Origin: Baffinella frigidus | Lineage: Eukaryota > Cryptophyceae > Cryptomonadales > Baffinellaceae | Direction of reading: 5' to 3' | NCBI GenBank assembly: GCA_026770585.1 | Contig: MU646429.1 | Location: 616,779-628,559, forward strand | Length of the DNA stretch: 11,781 bases | Shown: piece after piece, positions 6,371 to 11,781 of the stretch | Position numbering within the stretch: the first letter of the stretch is position 1 | How the letters are laid out: the number at the start of each line of letters is the position of its first letter | Position numbers and translations under genes: made by a program | Notes under the pieces: model-generated | The model's database searches: none | The model's input: the letters and a program-made list of their open reading frames with translations, nothing else | What the model was told of the DNA's origin: nothing

Positions 6371-6689
6371 GGTCTAGCTCTGCCTGAGTTTTATTATGGC
6401 TCGTCCATACAACTATTCAAGAGCAGAAATTCAGTGCACAAGGGCGAATAGGAACCCTAACTACTGCAAAGCCACAGAGGAAGTCTCAAAATTCTTGGAC
6501 ACGACACTAAAATTACTTGTAGGTTACCTTTTGACGAGTTTTGGTCACGTCCTTGGGGTGAAAATTGCCTTTTGACGAGAAAATGGCTCAAAAATATGCG
6601 ACACCAGAGTGTCGCGAACTTTTTGAAACTTCCCCTGGGGCTTTCCAGTAGAAGGACGAGCCAGAACAAAACTCAGGCAGAGCTAGACC
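6371..6689. mobile_element. 319-bp segment bounded by 36-bp inverted repeats
   Basis: 6371-6406 (GGTCTAGCTCTGCCTGAGTT...) and 6654-6689 (GGACGAGCCAGAACAAAACT...) are inverted copies matching at 34 of 36 positions. The interior has TTTTGACGAG twice (6530, 6571) and no good ORF. It may be a MITE-like element whose ends are module Z, or simply two Z modules in opposite orientation. No target-site duplication is visible. Confidence 0.5.
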
Positions 6690-6831
6690 ACAAGCCCTCC
6701 GAGGTGGAACAAATAGCGCTCTGGAACATAAATCCCAGACGAAGATTTTGTATCGAAAATGTGTCACCTTTTGGCCTATGAAGGTCGGATCCGACCTCCA
6801 TGTCAAGGCGAATATGAAAGGTTCCAGGGCA

Positions 6832-7665
6832 CTATTTGATCCACCTCCAAGGGCTAGTGGGAGGGGGGCGCACCAGAGGCAGGCCACGATCGCGGCAGAG
6901 AACGCCGAGCTCCGCCCTCGACATCAGGCTCAGGGGCTTGGCGGCTGTCTCGTCCGCGATGAGGTGCTCGATGTCGGCAGTCGCGGCGGGGGGCGGCGAC
7001 GCGAGAGGGGTGGCGGAGCGCGGGGGCACGAGCGGGGCGGTGGAGGGCGGCCGTGGCCGCCCTCCGCGTTCCATCGCAGGGTCCTGCGATGGTCCGCCTC
7101 CCGTGATGAGGCCCCGTCCGTCCATGCTGAGGGGGATCCGATGTTGCGGGGAAGCCGACGACGATCCGATCGTCGTATCCATGCTGCCCGTTGCAGCCTT
7201 TTCAAATCCGTGCGGTGTTCTGGATGTGGTCTGGCTGCGGCTCGTCGAGGGGGGGGCAGGTGCTGGGGGGCGCGCTGATCCATGCGCCAGGTGGTGGAGC
7301 AGCGCGGCGCCCGCGTCCTCCTCGGTCAGATGCTCGCCCCCCCCCCCTTGCCCGCCCCAGGAACCCGGGCATCGGGGTTCCTGGAGCGGTGCAGAGAGCG
7401 CGTCGAGTGCCCTGTTCAGCACTTCCCCCGTCTTTGCAGCCGTGGTGCCCCCCATCCCCTTCTTCTCCCAGAGAGGCATCAGCTTCTGCTCCATGTGGAG
7501 AACAGCCTCCTCGTGATACAGGTTGTCCAGCAGCCACCGCACGATCTGTGCGCTCTTCGCGTCGGTGCCGGGCGCTCCAGACGGCAGGCGCCCGCGCTGC
7601 TCCAGCACCTGGCGCATGCGCAGCCCAATCGGCGAGGGGCGCCCCACGACCGAGGGGTAGCCCAT
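6832..7665 (-). CDS. Unrecognised 277-residue protein with partial SAP-like C-terminus
   Basis: This is the best-supported full-length ORF. Third codon positions are overwhelmingly G or C on this strand, most clearly in residues 2-100. A TGA lies in frame four codons upstream of the ATG, so the start is plausible unless an upstream exon exists. Residues 36-95 look like a helical domain (AQIVRWLLDNLYHEEAVLHM and MEQKLMPLWEKKG). Residues 100-230 are Gly/Pro/Ser-rich and probably disordered. Residues 244-265 (PLSLMSRAELGVLCRDRGLP plus LV) resemble the first helix and the GLP turn of a SAP DNA-binding motif, but the second helix is missing. The ORF then degenerates to Pro-rich residues and stops. 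On the minus strand GTGCGC at 6873-6868 follows the GLPL codons and resembles a 5' splice donor, so the true protein may continue in another exon. No family is recognised; a mobile-element protein is one possibility. Confidence 0.6.
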   Translation of the reverse strand: MGYPSVVGRPSPIGLRMRQVLEQRGRLPSGAPGTDAKSAQIVRWLLDNLYHEEAVLHMEQKLMPLWEKKGMGGTTAAKTGEVLNRALDALSAPLQEPRCPGSWGGQGGGGEHLTEEDAGAALLHHLAHGSARPPAPAPPSTSRSQTTSRTPHGFEKAATGSMDTTIGSSSASPQHRIPLSMDGRGLITGGGPSQDPAMERGGRPRPPSTAPLVPPRSATPLASPPPAATADIEHLIADETAAKPLSLMSRAELGVLCRDRGLPLVRPPPTSPWRWIK

Positions 7666-7803
7666 GAGGCTTCCTCAAGTCGACGCGTCCCACGCTTTCC
7701 TTAAACCGACCTCCGTCTTGATTTTTGATGGTCAAAATTTTGATGGTCTAATTTGCAGTTAAAAAAAAGGATGGGATAAAAAAGGCAGACCAATTTCTCA
7801 ACC

Positions 7804-8080
7804 ATGGGATACTCTCTCCCTGCTCCGTGTGCGCATTCTGCTGCGTGCACGCTCTGCTGCCCGTGTGTGTGCATGCTCTGCTGCCCCGCGTGCGCCCTTG
7901 CGTGCGTCCTGCCATCGCCTCTTCGAGCGTGTGAGCAGCGTGCGATGGTGCCACGCGCACTGCAGCTCTCCCTCCCTGCTCCCGCGTGCTTACTCGGCCG
8001 CCCACACATGTGTGCTCTGTACTGCTCCAGCACGCGTGCTCACACTACTGCACCCGTGTGGGGGTGCGCCCTGCTGCTCC
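7804..8080. repeat. Low-complexity GTGTGCGC / CTGCTGC repeat region
   Basis: Imperfect repeats of CTCTGCTGCCC and CGTGTGTGTGCATG produce Cys-, Ala- and Leu-rich ORFs in several plus frames and His/Gln-rich ORFs on minus. No frame is favoured. I treat the region as simple-sequence DNA between the ORF that starts at 7665 (minus) and the tandem duplication at 8484. Confidence 0.6.
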
Positions 8081-8483
8081 CGCACGTGGACTTCCCAATA
8101 CACCTACCCTGCTTGCCCTGCACCACTACCGCCACGCAGCGCCCATGCCATCCCCTCCCCCGCACCCACCACTACGTACTCAGTCCCGCTTCTTTGCATG
8201 AGTGCAGGTGATCACCCCCGGGTGAGCGCTGGCGCTCACGAGTTTTACAACGTGACGAGACAACGAACCCTCATCAGGCCGCATCCCTGAAGGTTCAAGC
8301 GGACATGACTTGGAGGGCAAGGCATACTCCTGCCGCACACGAGCCCTCGCTGGACTGCATCACCCCCCCTCCCCTCCCGATTGCTGTCCTTGTATGTTGA
8401 GGTTCTTTGAGCCCTGCATCCTGACGTGTACCTTGCCGACCTTTTGAAACCTGCAATTTCCGGGTTTCTGAATGTGCAACCCC
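8081..8483. other. Unassigned stretch
   Basis: It holds short CCACTAC/CACCCC repeats and the palindromic GTGAGCGCTGGCGCTCACG at about 8222-8240. Minus-strand ORFs of 89 and 136 codons extend here from the duplicated region but contain no recognised domain. I cannot assign a gene. Confidence 0.4.
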
Positions 8484-8765
8484 TTTGACCTTTGCAACCC
8501 GCACAACTTGACAACCACGCTGTATGTGTCGTTTTTTTTGCAAAATAAATAAATAGATTGACACTATTGTAAATTGTACGCCGCTCACCTGAGCCGGCGG
8601 CTCCGTGAATTTACTCAAATAGCTTTTGGCCTTTGGAACCCGCACAACTCCACAACCACATTGCATGTATTGTTTTGGATTGCACATAAATAAACTCATT
8701 GACACTATTTGTGAATTGTACGCCGCTCACCTGAACCGGCGGCTTCGTGCTTTTACTCAAACACC
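8484..8765 (-). repeat. 141-bp tandem duplication with duplicated splice-donor-like site
   Basis: Two units (8484-8624 and 8625-8765) align throughout. Shared blocks include ACCCGCACAACT, AATAAA, TTGACACTATT, TTGTACGCCGCTCACCTGA and CCGGCGGCT. On the minus strand both carry CAG/GTGAGC (junctions at 8589/8588 and 8731/8730), an ideal 5' splice donor, preceded by a short open frame (LSKFTEPPAQ and LSKSTKPPVQ). AATAAA motifs on plus could also act in polyadenylation. The repeat might be a duplicated exon-intron unit or simply a repeated spacer; substitutions between the two peptide stretches are mostly non-synonymous, so coding is unproven. Confidence 0.6.
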
Positions 8766-8930
8766 GTTTGGGGGTCCGCAGGTGAGGACAGCATACATCA
8801 TCGCATGGCCGGCGAGGACGGCAGCGGACGTGGGGCGGGGGGGGCGCACAGCATGCCTCGCGGCGGTGCGCCCGCGGAGGGACCCCTTCCGGGTCCCTTT
8901 GCTTCTGAGGGGCCTTTCTGGCATAGTGGG
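8766..8930. other. GC-rich stretch with a perfect hairpin
   Basis: GGGACCC (8879-8885) and GGGTCCC (8891-8897) form a 7-bp perfect stem with a 5-base loop, followed by TTTGCTTCT. In an organelle or bacterium this would pass as a weak terminator. Upstream is G-rich sequence with no gene that I can support. Confidence 0.45.
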
Positions 8931-8975
8931 CTACTGTGGGATTGACGACAAGACAAGACTATTTCTCTTATTTCT

Positions 8976-9374
8976 TTGGTTCTACATTCTGAATGGTCAA
9001 GCTTTTATGCATGGCCGTTCGGAATCGGGAGCGGCCCCTTGAACCACAGCGGGCGGAGCCCAATGCTCTATTTGGGAAGTAAGGCCGACCCGGTCCTAGC
9101 TTGGGGATGGCATGGGCTGACACCGACAATCCTGTTTAATAAACACGAAATCAACGAAACCAATAATTCGTGTTTCTTAACGCGATCCGAAAGCAAAAAT
9201 GTTTTCTCTGCAGTCCTTTCTACGGAAGGGCGTGTCGTTGGCATATGTTGGGAGAAATTAAAACCTAAAGGACCTAATTTATTTTCTTCGATCCGAAAAC
9301 AAAAATGCTTTCTCTGCAGTCCTTTCTACGAAAGGGCGTGTCGTTGGGCTATGTTGGGAGAAATTAAAACCTAA
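8976..9374 (+). other. Open frame of uncertain status leading into the hairpin repeats
   Basis: A 132-codon plus ORF. Its first 70 residues (for example SPMLYLGSKADPVLAWGWHG, then LFNKHEINETN) look less repetitive than most frames here and are more AT-rich at third positions than the 6832-7665 gene. The second half runs through repeat copies A and B in two different frames, which argues against a conserved protein. AAACACGAA and TTCGTGTTT (about 9141-9149 and 9167-9175) form a hairpin. I do not recognise any family. Confidence 0.2.
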
Positions 9375-9753
9375 AGGACCTAAAGGTTTAAATTGTCAAT
9401 TCCTAAAGGACTTGACTTCTGGGGTATCCGTCGTTGGAGCTCTTATGCCTCAGTTATGGGATACCATGAGCCTCATTAAGGCTGACTTAGGTTCGGTGTG
9501 TGGGCGGGCGCGATCCTACTTGGAAGCAATCAAACACCCCTGCACTGGAGAGCAGAAAACGCGATCCGAAAGCAAAAATGCTTTCTCTGCAGATCCCTTC
9601 AACGGAACGGCGTGTCGTTGGCATATGTTGGGCGAAATTAAAACCTCAAGGACCTAAAGGATCCGAAAGCAAAAATGCTTTCCCTGCAGATCCCTTCTAC
9701 GGAACGGCGTGTCGTTGGCGTATGTTGGGCGAAATTAAAACATAAAAGACCTT
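9184..9753 (+). repeat. Four copies of a ~95-bp hairpin-bearing repeat
   Basis: Copies lie at 9184-9277, 9290-9383, 9563-9659 and 9660-9753. Each opens GATCCGAAAGCAAAAATG, forming a GAAAGCA-AAAA-TGCTTTC hairpin, then CTGCAG, a CCTTCTACGGAA block, CGTGTCGTTGG and GGCGAAATTAAAACC. The last two are directly adjacent; the first two are 12 bp apart; a unique 180 bp separates the pairs. In one frame copies 3 and 4 read SESKNAF, ADPFYGTACRW, MLGEIKT. Confidence 0.9.
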
Positions 9754-9796
9754 TAGAAAGGGGGCATTTGCTTCCTACGGTTATGAGCCTCCGGCG

Positions 9797-9825
9797 GCCC
9801 CTGCGGGGGGGCTTTTTGTCAAAAA
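9797..9825 (+). terminator. Terminator-like hairpin with T-run
   Basis: GCCCCTGCGGGGGGGC is followed at once by TTTTT, and CTTTTTGTCAAAAAG forms a second overlapping stem. The architecture resembles a factor-independent terminator, unusual for nuclear DNA. Together with the hairpin at 8879-8897 it brackets the repeat block and hints at an organellar or bacterial source. It may equally be a chance GC-rich palindrome. Confidence 0.35.
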
Positions 9826-9900
9826 GAGGGACCAGTACCCTCCGTGGATTCATGGCGGCTATGATCCCTAATCCCAAATCCCGGCGACTATCGAGTACCC

Positions 9901-10545
9901 GGGTTCGGGTTCAGGGTTTAGGGTCTAAGGTTAGGGTTATGGGATTGGGCAAAACCCAGAACCCAGAGCCAAACCTGGAGGGTTGACGTTTACGTTTTGG
10001 GGCTCAGAGTTAGTGAGGAGGGGTTGAATGTTTAGGGTTCATGGTTAAGGGCTCAGGGTATAGGATCAGGGTTTAGGGTTACAGGGTTATGGGATTAGGG
10101 TAACCCCCTGACAGGGGTTCGGGATTAGTTTAGGGTTTGAGGTTGTGGATTGATGATTGAAGGTGCAGCGTTGTAAAGTTCAGCGTTCAGGGTTCAGGGT
10201 TGCAGGTTGAGGGGTTAGGGTTGAGATTTAGGGTTTAGGGTTTGCAGATTGAGGGTTCAGCGTTCGTGTGCAGGGGTTTGAGGTCTAATGTTTAGGGTTG
10301 CATGTTGAGGATTTAGGGGTTAGGGTTTAGAATTCAGGGTTCAGGGTTCAGGGTTTACGGTTCAGGGATTGTGGGTAGGGTTATGGGACTGGCACTGGGC
10401 TAAACCCAAACCCTGAACCGTAACACCTGAACACACTCCCTAAACCCCCACTCCCTAACGGGTTCAGGGTTGGGGTTGGGTTTTGGGCATAGGGATTAGG
10501 GGTTGGGGTTTGGGATTTGAGATTTGGGGTTAAGGTTTAAGAAAC
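9901..10545 (+). repeat. Strongly degenerate telomere-like tract
   Basis: Over 600 bp of G-rich heptamer-like units (TTTAGGG, TTCAGGG, TTGAGGG, TTATGGG) with many single-base changes, plus one short inverted piece at about 10410-10458 (CCCTGAACC, CCCTAAACC). It is the most decayed of the four tracts. GTTATGGGATTAGGG-like strings occur at about 9935, 10086 and 10380, suggesting a higher-order period near 150-300 bp. Confidence 0.8.
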
Positions 10546-10579
10546 CAACATGGCCACTGTGTATCCCTCAAGTGATCAT

Positions 10580-10597
10580 GCGGTCAAATTTGACCGC
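10580..10597. other. Perfect 18-bp palindrome
   Basis: GCGGTCAAATTTGACCGC is fully self-complementary with no spacer. Such a dyad could be a protein-binding site or the remnant of an inverted-repeat element. Confidence 0.5.
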
Positions 10598-10610
10598 CAA
10601 GAGATCGTAG

Positions 10611-10750
10611 GCAGGTCCTAGGGCCCTACGGTAGGGTGTATGCGCCTACTGGCCACCTAAGGGACGATACCCTCTCGTAAACAAGACCGTGCTCCCGCCT
10701 GGAACCCCAAAGTCGGCCTACATGTACCTAGGACCCTACGAGCGAGACAG
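10611..10750. mobile_element. Remnants carrying the CCTAGG/GTAGG core
   Basis: GGTCCTAGGGCCCTACGGTAGGG (split: GGTCCTAGGG, CCCTACGGTAGGG) at about 10615-10637 and CCTAGGACCCTACGAGCGAG at 10729-10748 are pieces of the core common to MITE families 1, 3 and 5. No complete terminal repeats remain, so the parent family is not clear. Confidence 0.5.
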
Positions 10751-10913
10751 AATCTGTATCGGAGGGTGTGTCCGCCCTCACTTGATGGTTGAGGGGTGAG
10801 GGTTGAGGGGTGAGGGATGAGTCTCGCGTGCTCCTCCACCCCCACGGGGTGTACCCCTGTAGTCTACCCCTGCCCACCAACGCATATCATGCGGCGGCGG
10901 GAGTACGCTCCCC

Positions 10914-10962
10914 GCATGGCCTTTCCACAGAACAAGTTCCAGTGTCCGCTTATGGTGGGAGT
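10914..10962 (+). repeat. Dispersed repeat family E, copy 1
   Basis: GCATGGCCTTTCCACAGAAC, then AAGTTCCAGTGTCCGC and TATGGTGGGAG. It matches 11278-11328 in the same orientation. A short tandem (CCTCAAGGA twice) follows at 10971-10989. Confidence 0.65.
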
Positions 10963-11102
10963 TGAAATAACCTCAAGGACCTCAAGGACGCACACCGCAC
11001 TGGGGTGCGGGGTTTGACGCGGTCACTGCCGTGTGGAAGTGCACGTTTACCGCTCACCGCTCACCAACGCCGAACCCCGCACCGCTCACCACCGTGTGCC
11101 GT

Positions 11103-11224
11103 TACAGGGGTACCTCGCTCATAAGAAACCAACTCACCCCAGGACCCTACAGTAGGACCATGCCTAGGGTCCTATGGTGGTCCTGGGGGGGGGCGCGGTT
11201 TCTCATCAGTGAGGCACCCCTGTA
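11103..11224. mobile_element. TA-flanked MITE (family 1), copy 2
   Basis: The ends are TACAGGGGTACCTCGCTCAT (11103) and CACCCCTGTA (11224), with 28-bp arms that pair except at a few positions, inside TA on both sides. The inner core is CCAGGACCCTACAGTAGGACC followed by GCCTAGGGTCCTATGG (given here as separate pieces of one palindrome). It lies between two copies of repeat E. Confidence 0.85.
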
Positions 11225-11277
11225 CACACACTGCACCCCGCACTGCTCACCACCGCGCTCCGTCACGGTCGTAGGAA

Positions 11278-11328
11278 GCATGGTGTTTCTACAGAACACG
11301 TTCTAGTAGTGTCCGCCCATGTTGGGAG
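11278..11328 (+). repeat. Dispersed repeat family E, copy 2
   Basis: GCATGGTGTTTCTACAGAAC, then ACGTTCTAGTAGTGTCCGCC and ATGTTGGGAG. It is a direct copy of 10914-10962 with a 3-bp insertion (AGT). Each E copy is followed in plus orientation by a family 1 MITE (starting 11103 and 11340), although at different distances. Confidence 0.65.
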
Positions 11329-11339
11329 CTCGAAGACCC

Positions 11340-11458
11340 TACAGGGGTACTGCTCATAAGAAACAGCCCCCCCCATAGGACAACCATAGTGCCCTAGGCA
11401 AAGGCCTACTGTAGGGTCCTAGGGGGGCGCGGTTTCTTATGGGTGAGGTGCCCCTGTA
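11340..11458. mobile_element. TA-flanked MITE (family 1), copy 3
   Basis: Ends are TACAGGGGTAC (11340) and GTGCCCCTGTA (11458) with TA on each side. The left arm lacks two bases within the CCTCGCTC block seen in the other copies. The core reads CCTACTGTAGGGTCCTAGG (11405-11423). Its right end is 6 bp from the stop codon of the minus-strand ORF at 11465-11779, so it would lie in that gene's 3' untranslated region. Confidence 0.85.
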
Positions 11459-11464
11459 AAGGAC

Positions 11465-11779
11465 CTAACGGCGAGAGTCATGCGCATACCCCTGCCGCAT
11501 CCCCGATCGCCCATCCTGCGAGCCCCGGCCATCATTCGCGTAGTGCCCGTGGCGAGAGTCGCGGGTGTGGTCGGAGTGAGAGCCCCTGCCATCATTCGCG
11601 TGCCCATGGCTCGAGTCGCGGGCGCGGTTCGACTGGTCGTTGCCATACTGCCCATGGTGCGAGCCGCGGGTGTGGTCCGAGTGAGAATCCCGGCCGGCGT
11701 TGGCATAGTGACCCTGCGAGGAATCGTTCCGCCTCCCATCCTCCCCACGCGAAGACCCATCCCGATGGTGCGATGCCCG
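11465..11779 (-). CDS. C-terminal part of a Ser/Arg/Gly/Asp/His-rich repeat protein (partial)
   Basis: An open minus frame enters from the right edge and runs 104 codons to a TAG at 11467-11465. It contains two 19-residue repeats (residues 30-48 and 65-83 of the visible part: RDSHSDHTRGSHHGQYGND and RGSHSDHTRDSRHGHYAND) and a shorter third (54-64). Between the two long repeats seven codons differ only synonymously (CGG/AGG, TCG/TCC, TCG/TCT, CAT/CAC, TAT/TAC, AAC/AAT, GAC/GAT), and the third repeat lacks exactly one Tyr codon. That pattern points to this frame as the coding one, against the overlapping Met/Thr-rich frame. Composition suggests a disordered, hydrophilic tail of the kind seen in RNA-binding or nuclear proteins, but no domain is visible. 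The start lies outside the window. Confidence 0.6.
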   Translation of the reverse strand, partial: RASHHRDGSSRGEDGRRNDSSQGHYANAGRDSHSDHTRGSHHGQYGNDQSNRARDSSHGHANDGRGSHSDHTRDSRHGHYANDGRGSQDGRSGMRQGYAHDSRR

Positions 11780-11781
11780 GG

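Noticed and set aside
6836-7516. Plus-strand 226-codon ORF opposite the minus gene
   Set aside because: The minus frame has helix-like composition and strong G/C preference at third positions; the plus frame is a shadow of that bias.
7804-8211. Cys-rich plus-strand ORF resembling a secreted cysteine-rich peptide
   Set aside because: The cysteines come from repeated TGCTGC/TGTGTGTGC simple sequence, overlapping ORFs exist in all frames, and no regular cysteine spacing or credible signal peptide is seen.
11437-11760. Minus-strand ATG-started Met/Thr-rich ORF
   Set aside because: Differences between internal repeats are silent in the neighbouring frame but not in this one, and the ORF extends into the MITE terminus.

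Overview
The window looks like nuclear DNA of a eukaryote that uses the plant-type telomere heptamer TTTAGGG. That fits the green lineage, and prasinophyte-like or other green algae in particular; dinoflagellates share this heptamer and cannot be excluded. There are no bacterial-style operons, and I saw no tRNA or rRNA gene. Most of the window is repeats: several families of small inverted-repeat elements (MITE-like), interstitial telomere-like tracts, a minisatellite, and short dispersed modules that recur in both orientations. The species is an inference from composition; I ran no search.

Layout. 1-550: three copies of a 60-bp module, a 100-bp dispersed repeat and a short tandem repeat. 680-1080: a hairpin, the first TA-flanked MITE and a C-strand telomeric tract. 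1080-1840: AT-rich repeats and a 196-bp inverted repeat. 1840-2115: a G-strand telomeric tract, so 994-2115 is bracketed by outward-facing telomere repeats. 2120-3370: four inverted-repeat elements or hairpins plus short duplications. 3677-4204: a 17-unit minisatellite of 30 to 33 bp. 4276-5230: a nest of MITEs in which one 140-bp element can be seen inserted in a copy of another, with the empty site preserved nearby. 5396-5725: TTGAGGG and TTTAGGG tracts. 5712-6690: GC-richer DNA with shuffled short modules and possible exon debris. 6832-7665 (minus): the only convincing full-length ORF, an unrecognised 277-residue protein ending in half of a SAP-like motif. 7804-8765: low-complexity GC-rich DNA and a 141-bp tandem duplication carrying a duplicated splice-donor-like site. 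8870-9830: DNA of different texture, with four copies of a hairpin-bearing repeat of about 95 bp and terminator-like hairpins, possibly organelle-derived. 9900-10545: degenerate telomere-like DNA. 10580-11458: palindromes and two more TA-flanked MITEs. 11465-11779 (minus): the C-terminal part of a Ser/Arg/Gly/Asp/His-rich repeat protein that runs off the right edge and has a MITE just past its stop codon.

Only two coding regions are well supported (6832-7665 and 11465-11779). Nothing indicates that they work together. The most informative content is the repeat biology: different MITE families share one CCTAGG/CCTACNGTAGG palindromic core, insertions are nested, and telomeric tracts face in opposite directions.
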